NCBI GenBank assembly: GCA_045569115.1
Contig: JBJKZS010000004.1
Span: forward strand, 1 to 14,907
Reading direction: 5' to 3'
Source of the DNA: S15-B10 sp045569115
GTDB lineage: Bacteria > Fidelibacterota > Marinisomatia > Marinisomatales > S15-B10
Length of the DNA: 14,907 nucleotides
The translations under genes and the position numbers were made by a program. How positions within the stretch are numbered: the stretch's first letter is position 1; the number at the start of each line of letters is the position of its first letter. Shown piece by piece: positions 1 through 6,558 of this stretch. A model generated the notes under the pieces. It searched no databases, was not told the origin of the DNA, and saw only the letters and a program-made list of their open reading frames with translations.

Positions 1-13
1 TTCTATTGATAAA

Positions 14-289
14 ATGAAAATTGTACCAGACTCTAATGGCAATGAGACTTTTCATATTACTCTTTCTAGTAATCGTAATAATTTTGAAATGGTAATGCTT
101 GTAGGGTATATAGCTGCTGGGCAAGCAATGAAGTCAGGCTTCGAGCCAACAGCTTTTTTTGTAACTGTAGATGTGCCTTTGGGAGAAGGATTTAGACTCG
201 TCACTACTGCTTCTAAAGATGATTTGAAAAAACTGTTGTCAGGTGAAATTAATACCGCACAGTTTGTTCGAAAAGTGAAGTACATTTAA
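14..289 (+). CDS. Uncharacterised small protein (possibly N-terminally incomplete)
   Basis: A 91-aa reading frame that I do not recognise. The reading frame stays open upstream to the window edge (codons for S-I-D-K precede the ATG at 14) and no SD is visible in the 13 bases available, so the true start may lie outside the window. The protein looks soluble. It has no transmembrane run, a helix-like segment around residues 23-42 (FEMVMLVGYIAAGQAMKSGF), then strand-like stretches (FFVTVDVPL and FRLVTTAS) and a lysine-rich C-terminus. It ends 20 bases before the DUF350-like gene, which has its own SD, so the two are probably co-transcribed and stop at the shared terminator at 602-634. No function can be assigned. 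Confidence 0.6.
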   Translation: MKIVPDSNGNETFHITLSSNRNNFEMVMLVGYIAAGQAMKSGFEPTAFFVTVDVPLGEGFRLVTTASKDDLKKLLSGEINTAQFVRKVKYI

Positions 290-298
290 CCAAACTAA

Positions 299-304
299 AG
301 GGGA
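299..304 (+). promoter_or_regulatory. Ribosome binding site of the DUF350-like gene
   Basis: AGGGGA ends five bases before the ATG at 310. It is one of the few well-placed SD-like motifs in the window and fixes the start of this short gene. Confidence 0.6.
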
Positions 305-309
305 AAATC

Positions 310-549
310 ATGGACTTTGATCCGTTTGGATGGCAATCAGTTTTAAATACTTATTTACGCGCTATTGGTTGGTCTGTTGTTGCAGCGTTGGGGTTTTCTA
401 TTGGTATCGGACTAGCATTGAAAGTGTTTGATATGATGTCAACAGATATAGAAGAGTGGGAAGAGATAAAGAAAGGCAATATGGGCGTTTCTCTTATATT
501 TATTACTCTTATAGCGTCAGTGGCCTTTCTTATTCACAAGGTTCTTTAG
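310..549 (+). CDS. Short DUF350-like inner-membrane protein
   Basis: A 79-aa protein with two predicted transmembrane helices, about residues 17-40 (ending GIGLALKVF) and 57-78 (MGVSLIFITLIASVAFLIHKVL). They are separated by an acidic loop containing DIEEWEEIKKGN. The pattern of a glycine-rich first helix, acidic linker, 'KGN' and a second hydrophobic helix resembles the DUF350 (YjfL-like) repeat. Many family members carry two copies (four helices, about 130 aa) while this one has a single copy, so it may work as a dimer. The start is supported by AGGGGA five bases upstream. It follows an unknown 91-aa gene by 20 bases and is followed by an intrinsic terminator. The biochemical role of DUF350 proteins is not established, and the family assignment rests on motif recall only. 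Confidence 0.7.
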   Translation: MDFDPFGWQSVLNTYLRAIGWSVVAALGFSIGIGLALKVFDMMSTDIEEWEEIKKGNMGVSLIFITLIASVAFLIHKVL

Positions 550-601
550 GCAAAATTTATCAGCTCAACTTAGCTGTTGATATTTGTTAAAACCCCATTT
601 T

Positions 602-634
602 AAAGCGGGCTTATGCCCGCTTTTTTATTTTTTT
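602..634 (+). terminator. Rho-independent terminator after the DUF350-like gene
   Basis: A perfect GC stem, AGCGGGC (604-610) with GCCCGCT (615-621), closes a TTAT loop. A-T pairs extend the base outward and a run of almost only T continues to 634. It lies 52 bases after the stop at 549 and separates the upstream unit from the efp operon. Confidence 0.92.
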
Positions 635-645
635 GTTTCTAATAA

Positions 646-673
646 TTGTTTATTCAACAACAGATTGTATATA
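646..673 (+). promoter_or_regulatory. Possible promoter for the efp-acc operon
   Basis: TTGTTT (646-651) and TATATA (668-673) are separated by 16 bases, a weak match to a sigma-70 type promoter, placed after the terminator and about 50 bases before efp. A promoter is needed somewhere in 635-720 because the terminator closes the previous unit, but in DNA this AT-rich the exact boxes are uncertain. Confidence 0.3.
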
Positions 674-720
674 GCTAGGCAAAATCTTAAATTTTTTAAC
701 TAACTTTTTTAGATAAACCA

Positions 721-1281
721 TTGGCAACTACTGCAGATATACGTACTGGACTTGTAATAGAATACAAAGGGCATCGTATGAAAATTGTAGAATTCCTACA
801 TGTCAAGCCTGGTAAGGGTGGTGCTTTTGTTCGTACAAAGTTAAAAAACATTGTTTCTGGCAAAGTTATAGACGTAACCTTTCGTGCTGGCGAAAAACTT
901 TCTACAGTCAGAGTAGAAAGTCATAGTATGCAATATTTATATATCGAGAATGATTCCTTTGTATTTATGAATAATGAATCTTATGAACAGATTTCAGTCT
1001 CAAAGGATTTGATTGTTGATCAAATGGTATTACTTAAGGAAGGTGCCTTTATAGATGTAATTTTTGTTGGTGATGAAGTTATCGATATTTCACTTCCACC
1101 TTTTGTTGAGCTTGAAGTAATTGAAACTGAACCAGGAGTTCGAGGAAATACCGCTACAGGAGCATCTAAATCTGCAAAACTCGAAACAGGATTTACTGTA
1201 AACGTACCATTATTTGTAAATATAACAGATCGATTAAAAATAGATACTAGAACTAAGGAGTATGTTGAGAGGGTTAAGTGA
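721..1281 (+). CDS. efp: Elongation factor P
   Basis: 186 aa, the usual length of EF-P, which enters the ribosomal E site and relieves stalling at consecutive prolines. The N-terminal KOW-like domain carries the KPGKGGAF loop (residues 29-36) with the modifiable lysine at position 32. The C-terminal OB-fold domains contain FVELEVIETEPGVRGNTA and end in the conserved DTRTKEYVERVK. The start is TTG: the protein aligns to family N-termini from MATTADIRTG, an in-frame stop lies upstream (697-699), and the next ATG (778) would remove the first strand and part of the domain. No SD is evident. The last 20 bases overlap accB, and efp-accB-accC is a gene order seen in many bacteria. No EF-P modification enzyme is present in the window. 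Confidence 0.96.
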   Translation: MATTADIRTGLVIEYKGHRMKIVEFLHVKPGKGGAFVRTKLKNIVSGKVIDVTFRAGEKLSTVRVESHSMQYLYIENDSFVFMNNESYEQISVSKDLIVDQMVLLKEGAFIDVIFVGDEVIDISLPPFVELEVIETEPGVRGNTATGASKSAKLETGFTVNVPLFVNITDRLKIDTRTKEYVERVK

Positions 1282-1747
1282 TATATTTGAAAGTTGGCAA
1301 TCCAGATTGCGAACTATTATTGATATTCTTGAAACTAGCGAAGTTAATGAGATAGAAGTTAGTTTTTTCGGTCGAAAAATTAGAGTTTCTAAGGGTTCAG
1401 TTGTTAGTTCAATTCAATCTCCAGTTCAAGTGGAAAATATTACAGAACAACAATCTGTTTCTGATAATATTAATACTGATCAAATTTCACAAACTCAAGT
1501 TCGCTCTGGCATTGAAATAAAGGCTCCAATGGTGGGTACTTTTTATATTTCACCTTCTCCTGAATCTGCTCCCTTTGTTAATGAAGGAGACAATGTCTCA
1601 GTAGGTCAGGTAATTTGTATCATAGAAGCCATGAAAATCATGAATGAAATTGAATCTGAAATATCAGGTCAAATTACTAAGATAAATGCTGAGGATGGAG
1701 ATGCAATTGAGTATGGACAGCCTATTTTCTTTATTGACCCAGATTGA
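1262..1747 (+). CDS. accB: Biotin carboxyl carrier protein of acetyl-CoA carboxylase
   Basis: 161 aa, typical for BCCP, which carries carboxybiotin between biotin carboxylase (AccC, next gene) and carboxyltransferase in the first step of fatty-acid synthesis. The N-terminal dimerisation/helical segment (ILETSEVNEIEVSFFGRKIRVSK) is followed by a Ser/Gln/Asn-rich linker (about residues 45-82). The biotinyl domain has the thumb-containing stretch APMVGTFYISPSPESAPFV and the biotinylation motif EAMKIMNEIE, with target Lys125. The ATG at 1262 overlaps efp by 20 bases. AAGGAG (1255-1260) sits only one base before it, so a TTG at 1265 (one codon later) is an alternative start. accA and accD are not in the window. 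Confidence 0.95.
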   Translation: MLRGLSDIFESWQSRLRTIIDILETSEVNEIEVSFFGRKIRVSKGSVVSSIQSPVQVENITEQQSVSDNINTDQISQTQVRSGIEIKAPMVGTFYISPSPESAPFVNEGDNVSVGQVICIIEAMKIMNEIESEISGQITKINAEDGDAIEYGQPIFFIDPD

Positions 1748-1793
1748 TTATAGGTGTATTTATATTAATTATGTTGGGTTTTAATAAATTATT

Positions 1794-3140
1794 ATGTTCG
1801 AAAAGATTTTAATCGCAAATAGAGGGGAGATTGCTCTCCGAATCATTAGAGGTTGCCATGAATTAGGTATAAAAACAGTTGCTGTTTATTCTTCGGCTGA
1901 TGAACTCTCTCTGCATGTACGTTTTGCGGATGAAGCCGTATGTATTGGACCGCCTCCTAGTAGTGAGAGTTATTTAAATATTCCAAGTATATTAAGTGCT
2001 GCTGAACTAACTAACAGTTCAGCTATTCATCCTGGATACGGTTTTCTTTCTGAGCGTCCTGAATTTGCCCAGATTTGCCAAGAAAATAATTTTGTTTTTA
2101 TTGGACCTTCAGCTGAAATAATTAGTACAATGGGAGAAAAAGCAGTAGCAAAGAAAACTATGGAAAAAGCTGGTGTTCCGATAATTCCTGGAAGTGATGG
2201 TATTGTTAATTCTATTGGGGAAGCCTACTCAATTGCATCAGAAATCGGATATCCTGTGATGTTAAAAGCAACTGCTGGTGGCGGGGGACGTGGAATGCGA
2301 TTAGTTAAATCGAAAGAAGAACTTGAGAAATCTTATTTGACTGCTTCTTCAGAAGCTGAAAAAGCTTTCAATAATGGTAAACTTTATTTGGAAAAGTTCA
2401 TAGAAAACCCTCGCCATATCGAAATACAAATTCTTGCCGATCAATTTGGTAATGTTATTCATTTTGGAGAGAGGGAATGTTCTATACAACGGCGGCATCA
2501 AAAATTGATTGAAGAGTCTCCCTCCCCTGCAATTAATGATGATATTCGAGAACAAATGGGAGAAGCAGCTGTTAAGGGTGCTAAATCTATAGGTTATTTA
2601 GGTCTAGGTACAGTTGAATTCCTCTTTGATAGCATAACGAAAGAATTTTATTTTATGGAAATGAATACACGAATACAGGTAGAGCATCCTGTCACAGAAA
2701 TGGTAATTGGTAAAGATCTTGTAAAAGCCCAAATAAAAATTGCTTTTGGTGATGAGATTCCTGATAATCTTGAAAAATTTAAGCTTAGAGGTCATTCTAT
2801 TGAGTGTAGAATCAATGCTGAAGATCCCAATCGAGATTTTATGCCTTCCCCAGGAAAAGTTGAGGAGTTTCATGCACCTGGTGGGAACGGTGTTCGAATG
2901 GATTCTCACGTCTATGCGGGCTATGAAATTCCTCCTCATTATGATTCACTTATTGGAAAATTGATTGTTCATGCTGATGATAGGCCTACAGCAATTAATA
3001 GAATGCAAAGAGCACTTGAAGAAATAATACTTGAAGGTCCAAAAACAACAATTCCTTTCCATCAAGCAATAATGAGAGATGAAACTTTTCAAGATGGAGA
3101 TTTTAATACGGGCTTTATTGATACTTTTTCTTATACTTAG
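1794..3140 (+). CDS. accC: Acetyl-CoA carboxylase, biotin carboxylase subunit
   Basis: 448 aa, full length for AccC, which uses ATP and bicarbonate to carboxylate the biotin on AccB. It has the N-terminal biotin-carboxylase fold (KILIANRGEIALRIIR), the ATP-grasp domain with Lys158 and the glycine-rich loop GGGGRGM (162-168), ERECSIQRRHQKLIEESPS with Lys237, and the catalytic strand MEMNTRIQVEHPVTE with Arg293. The C-terminal domain contains GHSIECRINAEDP. There is no fused biotinyl or carboxyltransferase domain, so it is the stand-alone subunit. It lies 46 bases after accB without a terminator between them and has no clear SD. All key residues are present. Confidence 0.97.
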   Translation: MFEKILIANRGEIALRIIRGCHELGIKTVAVYSSADELSLHVRFADEAVCIGPPPSSESYLNIPSILSAAELTNSSAIHPGYGFLSERPEFAQICQENNFVFIGPSAEIISTMGEKAVAKKTMEKAGVPIIPGSDGIVNSIGEAYSIASEIGYPVMLKATAGGGGRGMRLVKSKEELEKSYLTASSEAEKAFNNGKLYLEKFIENPRHIEIQILADQFGNVIHFGERECSIQRRHQKLIEESPSPAINDDIREQMGEAAVKGAKSIGYLGLGTVEFLFDSITKEFYFMEMNTRIQVEHPVTEMVIGKDLVKAQIKIAFGDEIPDNLEKFKLRGHSIECRINAEDPNRDFMPSPGKVEEFHAPGGNGVRMDSHVYAGYEIPPHYDSLIGKLIVHADDRPTAINRMQRALEEIILEGPKTTIPFHQAIMRDETFQDGDFNTGFIDTFSYT

Positions 3141-3175
3141 AGAAAATATGTTTGCAATGAAAGGTTTGCTATAAT

Positions 3176-3553
3176 ATGAAAATTCTCCCCAATTTATTTT
3201 ATACAGAATCTCATGAGTGGGTTTTAATTGAAAATGAAATTGTGACGATTGGAATCACTGATTTTGCTCAGAATGAGTTGGGTGACATTGTTTTTCTTGA
3301 GCTACCTAAGGAGGGGGCTAAAATCAATAAAAATGAGATTCTTGGAACAGTTGAGGCTGTAAAAACAGTGGCTGATCTATATTCACCAATGTCGGGTATA
3401 GTAATTCATGTAAATGAAGACTTAAATAATGAACCTGAACTTGTTAATCATGATCCATTTGGAACGGGTTGGCTTTTAAAAATTCAAACAATTAGTTCTG
3501 CCCAGTCAAAAAATCTACTGACTGCTGATGAATATATAGACCTTGTAGGGTAA
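3176..3553 (+). CDS. gcvH: Glycine cleavage system H protein (lipoyl carrier)
   Basis: 125 aa, normal for GcvH, which carries the aminomethyl group on a lipoyl-lysine between the P, T and L proteins of glycine cleavage. The start FYTESHEWV is diagnostic. The lipoylation motif is GTVEAVKTVADLYSP with the target at Lys63, and NEDLNNEPELVNHDPFGTGWL follows, as in the family. It sits 35 bases after accC and two bases before the GGGP synthase gene. None of gcvP, gcvT or the lipoate genes is near, so it is separated from its enzymatic partners here. In some bacteria GcvH also relays lipoyl groups to other enzymes, but nothing in the window tests that. Confidence 0.96.
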   Translation: MKILPNLFYTESHEWVLIENEIVTIGITDFAQNELGDIVFLELPKEGAKINKNEILGTVEAVKTVADLYSPMSGIVIHVNEDLNNEPELVNHDPFGTGWLLKIQTISSAQSKNLLTADEYIDLVG

Positions 3554-3555
3554 GA

Positions 3556-4317
3556 TTGGATTTAGATGCTATGGGAAGTGTATATTCTTACTTAGAATCA
3601 ATAAAATTAAAAAAAAGGGCTGGTTATCTAGTTCTTATTGATCCAGATAAAAAAAATGATGCTAGACTAGAAACTCTTGTCGATTCTGTTAACCAAGCAG
3701 GTGCTGACGCTATTCTTGTTGGAGGAAGTCTAATGATGGATAGTAGTTTTAACGATCGTGCTAAAAGAATCAAGTCTTTATCAGAGGTTCCTGTGATTTT
3801 GTTCCCTGGATCAGTAAGTCAATTAGGTCCTCATTTTGATGCAGTTTTATTTATGTCGATAATTAGTGGAAGAAATCCAACCTACCTTATTGGTGAGCAG
3901 GTGATAGGTGCTCCTATTGTTAAAGATTTAGGGCTAGAGCCTTTACCAACTGGGTATATGTTATTTGAAGGTGGTGGTCATTCAAGTGTGGAGTTCATGA
4001 GCAATTCTAGGCCATTACCACTTAATCGTCCTGAGATTGCAGTAGCTCACGGTCTGGCCGGACAATATTTAGGCATGAAACTTTTATATCTTGAATCAGG
4101 TAGTGGTGCTGTCAAAACAGTGCCAAAGGAGACAATTTCTGCTATAGCTAGCAACTGTGATATTCCAATCATTGTTGGAGGTGGAATATCTGAGCCTGAA
4201 ATAGCAATAGAAAAAGTTAAAGCTGGAGCTTCTTTTATTGTTACTGGAACAGCTTCTGAATCTTATGATTCCGCTAAAATAATGAATGATTTTGCTGATG
4301 CCATACATGACATTTGA
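3556..4317 (+). CDS. Geranylgeranylglyceryl-phosphate synthase family prenyltransferase
   Basis: 253 aa TIM-barrel of the GGGP synthase/PcrB family, which joins a polyprenyl diphosphate to sn-glycerol-1-phosphate through an ether bond. Visible motifs are LIDPDKK (28-33; Mg/diphosphate region), LVGGS (54-58), ILFPGS (81-86), the catalytic-Glu segment YLESGSGA (178-185), and the phosphate-binding IVGGGIS (206-212) and TGT (230-232). The stretch LGLEPLPTGYMLFEGGG resembles the larger 'group II' enzymes known from Bacteroidetes and archaea rather than Bacillus PcrB. The start could be TTG 3556 (AGGG five bases upstream, two bases after gcvH) or ATG 3571, which loses only five residues. It runs into gmhA. 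The prenyl chain length and true product cannot be read from the sequence. Confidence 0.9.
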   Translation: MDLDAMGSVYSYLESIKLKKRAGYLVLIDPDKKNDARLETLVDSVNQAGADAILVGGSLMMDSSFNDRAKRIKSLSEVPVILFPGSVSQLGPHFDAVLFMSIISGRNPTYLIGEQVIGAPIVKDLGLEPLPTGYMLFEGGGHSSVEFMSNSRPLPLNRPEIAVAHGLAGQYLGMKLLYLESGSGAVKTVPKETISAIASNCDIPIIVGGGISEPEIAIEKVKAGASFIVTGTASESYDSAKIMNDFADAIHDI

Positions 4318-4325
4318 CTAAAATA

Positions 4326-4901
4326 ATGAAAAATATTGAAATACAATTAAGAGAAAGTGCTAGAGTTAAGGAATCGATGATTTCATTTTGTGCTCAAAGT
4401 ATTCAAAATGCAGCGGATTTAATTATCTCGTCAATCCGAATGGGTGGTAAAGTAATGTGGTGTGGAAATGGTGGGAGCGCTGCACAGGCACAACACTTAT
4501 CCACAGAAATTATTGGTGGTCTGAGGAGGCATGATTTACCCCCACAGCCTTCAATTTCTCTTACAACAGATAGCTCAATGATAACAGCATGGAGTAATGA
4601 TGTTGATTTTGACTCACTTTTTTCAAGGCAGATTGAGGGCCTTGGTAATGCTGGTGATGTCTTGGTTGCTTTAAGTACAAGTGGAAATTCTTCCAATATA
4701 ATTAAAGCGGTAAAAATTTCTGAATCAATTGGAATACAAACTATAATTATGACAGGTAAGGCTGGTGGAAGTCTTGCTTCAATGGGAAATGTTAGAATTA
4801 TGATTCCATCTGAAGACACACAGCGTATTCAAGAAGGTCATATTACAGCTGGCCATATATTTTGTGAACTAGTTGAAAAAGCCTTTACTCCGGAGAATTA
4901 G
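4326..4901 (+). CDS. gmhA: Phosphoheptose (sedoheptulose-7-phosphate) isomerase
   Basis: A 191-aa single SIS-domain protein of the GmhA family, converting sedoheptulose 7-phosphate to heptose 7-phosphate for ADP-heptose and lipopolysaccharide core or S-layer glycans. It has the sugar-phosphate loop WCGNGGSAAQAQHLSTEIIGG, the STSGNSSNI loop, and the C-terminal PSEDTQRIQEGHITAGHIFCELVE. The zinc ligands expected from E. coli GmhA (His61, Glu65, Gln172, His180) all have counterparts in these motifs. I chose ATG 4326. A TTG at 4314 in the same frame overlaps the previous stop by four bases and would add four residues. DiaA is a close relative, but the RIQExH segment favours GmhA. No other ADP-heptose gene is present. 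Confidence 0.9.
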   Translation: MKNIEIQLRESARVKESMISFCAQSIQNAADLIISSIRMGGKVMWCGNGGSAAQAQHLSTEIIGGLRRHDLPPQPSISLTTDSSMITAWSNDVDFDSLFSRQIEGLGNAGDVLVALSTSGNSSNIIKAVKISESIGIQTIIMTGKAGGSLASMGNVRIMIPSEDTQRIQEGHITAGHIFCELVEKAFTPEN

Positions 4902-4930
4902 AGACGCGAAAATTCATATCCCCATTTATT

Positions 4931-5803
4931 TTGTATGTCAAAGTTGAAAGGAGTTTGGCAAAAAATTCGTTAGATGCCTATCAGCGTGACCTTGTGAGAT
5001 ATATAAATTATTTTGACAGTGAAATAAAGCCCCAAGATGTTCAGGCTGATGATATTCAGGGATATATCAGATTCCTAAGTTCTCATTTGAAGCCATCAAG
5101 TATACGTAGGACGATTTCCGCAATTAATAACTTCCATAATTTTTTGATTGAAGAAGGTCATACGAAGTTGAATCCTTGTGAAGTTATAGATATGCCAAAG
5201 ATAGAAAAAAGGCTTCCTAAAATTCTTACAAAAAAAGAAGTAGACCATTTTTTGAGTGTAATTGACACCTCCTGTCCATCAGGTATCAGAGATCAAGCAA
5301 TGTTTGAATTACTTTACTCGACTGGATTACGTGTGTCAGAAATGATATCTCTTAAAATTATAGATATAATTATGTTGGATTTTGAAAAAGAAGTTTCTAT
5401 TACGGTTAAGGGTAAAGGTTCCAGATTGCGGACAATTCCATTAGGAAGAGTAGCTATAAAATCTTTAAAGACTTATATTAATAGTTCTAGAAAAAACTTT
5501 ATTAAAAATGGAAAAAAAAGTACTAATATTTTTCTCAATTATAGAGGTGAAGGAATGAGTCGTAAGGGAGTATGGAAAATTTTTAAAAAATATGCTGAAA
5601 AAGCTGGGCTGAAAAAAACTGTTTCGCCTCATGTTCTTCGCCATTCTTTCGCTACACACCTTATTCAGGGAGGAGCAGATATAAGAGCAGTTCAAATGAT
5701 GCTCGGTCATGTTGATGTTTCTACCACTGAGATTTATACTCATCTGGACAATAAAGACTTGAAAGATCAACATATTAAATATCATCCTAGAAGCCAATGG
5801 TAG
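4931..5803 (+). CDS. xerD: Tyrosine recombinase XerC/XerD
   Basis: About 290 aa, a site-specific recombinase that resolves chromosome dimers at dif. The N-terminal SAM-like DNA-binding domain spans residues 1-85, and the catalytic domain carries the full set: Arg134 (TGLRVSE), Lys162 (VKGKGSR), His234 and Arg237 (HVLRHSFATHL), His260 (LGHVDVS) and nucleophile Tyr269 (EIYTH). The C-terminus HPRSQW matches the Xer 'HPR' tail. XerC versus XerD cannot be settled by eye. The start is odd: TTG 4931 is the first conventional start, yet the in-frame codons before it (F-I-S-P-F-I) continue the family's first helix, and no ATG, GTG or TTG lies between the upstream stop (4874) and 4931. The gene overlaps the protease gene by seven bases. 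Confidence 0.93.
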   Translation: MYVKVERSLAKNSLDAYQRDLVRYINYFDSEIKPQDVQADDIQGYIRFLSSHLKPSSIRRTISAINNFHNFLIEEGHTKLNPCEVIDMPKIEKRLPKILTKKEVDHFLSVIDTSCPSGIRDQAMFELLYSTGLRVSEMISLKIIDIIMLDFEKEVSITVKGKGSRLRTIPLGRVAIKSLKTYINSSRKNFIKNGKKSTNIFLNYRGEGMSRKGVWKIFKKYAEKAGLKKTVSPHVLRHSFATHLIQGGADIRAVQMMLGHVDVSTTEIYTHLDNKDLKDQHIKYHPRSQW

Positions 5804-6429
5804 AAAATTTATTACTCTTGATTCCGCCTATATTACTAGCTATTACTTTCCATGAATATGCTCATGGTTGGATGGCTTTAAAGTTTGGTGATCCAACAGC
5901 TAAAATGTTGGGAAGGCTTAGTTTAAATCCTCTTGTTCATCTTGACCCAATTGGTACCCTAATGCTTTTTATTGTTCATTTCGGTTGGGCAAAACCTGTC
6001 CCTGTAGACCCACGTTATTTTTCTGATCCTAAAAGGCAGATGATTTGGGTAGCACTTGCTGGTCCAATTGCGAATATGATCCTTGCTCTTATTTCAGGAA
6101 TATTAATTATTGGTTTCTCATCTTCTAATTTAATGTTTAACTCTAAAACGGCTTTTTTTGCTAATATGCTAGTATATAGCCTACAGATCAATCTTGCTTT
6201 GGCAATTTTTAATATGTTACCAATTCCACCTTTAGATGGATCAAAAATACTTCGAGGTTTACTTCCTTATCGATACGAATATATTTCTAACACATTGGAA
6301 AAATTTGGACCTTGGATTTTAATGTCACTGATCCTATTTGGTGTGATGTCAGGCATTTCATTGTTTTGGTTATTTATTGGTCCTTTTGTCAGGTTTTTCT
6401 CTTCTCTTTTCACTCTTGGATTAATTTGA
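5797..6429 (+). CDS. M50-family (site-2 type) membrane zinc metalloprotease
   Basis: 210 aa with about six hydrophobic segments. HEYAH in the first helix (His19, Glu20, His23) gives two zinc ligands and the catalytic Glu, and NMLPIPPLDGSKIL near residues 139-152 supplies the third ligand, Asp147. This is the short YwhC/Rip3-like branch of intramembrane proteases; no PDZ domain is present, unlike RseP. Such enzymes cut transmembrane segments of substrate proteins, but the substrate cannot be inferred here. The ATG overlaps the xer stop by seven bases, and the TGA overlaps the start of a 42-aa membrane peptide by one base, so translation is probably coupled on both sides. Confidence 0.92.
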   Translation: MVENLLLLIPPILLAITFHEYAHGWMALKFGDPTAKMLGRLSLNPLVHLDPIGTLMLFIVHFGWAKPVPVDPRYFSDPKRQMIWVALAGPIANMILALISGILIIGFSSSNLMFNSKTAFFANMLVYSLQINLALAIFNMLPIPPLDGSKILRGLLPYRYEYISNTLEKFGPWILMSLILFGVMSGISLFWLFIGPFVRFFSSLFTLGLI

Positions 6430-6557
6430 TGTCTAGTGAATTCCGTTTTAGAAAAATAATCAATTATAGACCTAGAAAAAGTTCATTTGTAAAGTTACTT
6501 ATTCTCACCCCAATTATACTATTTCTTATGCTGTATCTTAAAGGGATTACAAAGTAA
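6429..6557 (+). CDS. Small single-pass membrane protein (42 aa), unknown function
   Basis: The ATG begins on the last base of the protease stop (TGATG junction), and the frame ends one base before the ftcD ATG, so it fills the space between two solid genes exactly. The product has a strongly basic N-terminal half (FRFRKIINYRPRKSSF) followed by one hydrophobic helix (LLILTPIILFLMLYL) and a short lysine-containing tail. By the positive-inside rule the N-terminus would stay in the cytoplasm. I do not recognise a family. The tight junctions and the ordered layout argue that it is a real gene, perhaps a partner of the membrane protease, but that is inference. Confidence 0.6.
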   Translation: MSSEFRFRKIINYRPRKSSFVKLLILTPIILFLMLYLKGITK

Positions 6558-6558
6558 A

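Noticed and set aside
2349..2939. Two minus-strand open frames (2349-2555 and 2604-2939)
   Set aside because: They lie entirely inside accC, antisense to conserved catalytic segments, and their translations show no domain. They are by-products of accC codon use.
3152..3175. TATAAT directly in front of the gcvH ATG, with TTGCAA upstream, as a promoter
   Set aside because: The spacing between the boxes is only 12 bases, and a start of transcription from this -10 would fall inside the gcvH coding region. Most likely an AT-rich coincidence.
4403..4819. Minus-strand open frame of 138 codons
   Set aside because: Fully antisense to gmhA, whose motifs are intact; the product is low-complexity hydrophobic without family features.
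6312..6428. Longer version of the small membrane ORF starting at 6312
   Set aside because: The extra 39 codons would lie within the protease's last helices in another frame. The TGATG start at 6429 is a natural coupled start and gives a sensible basic-plus-helix peptide.
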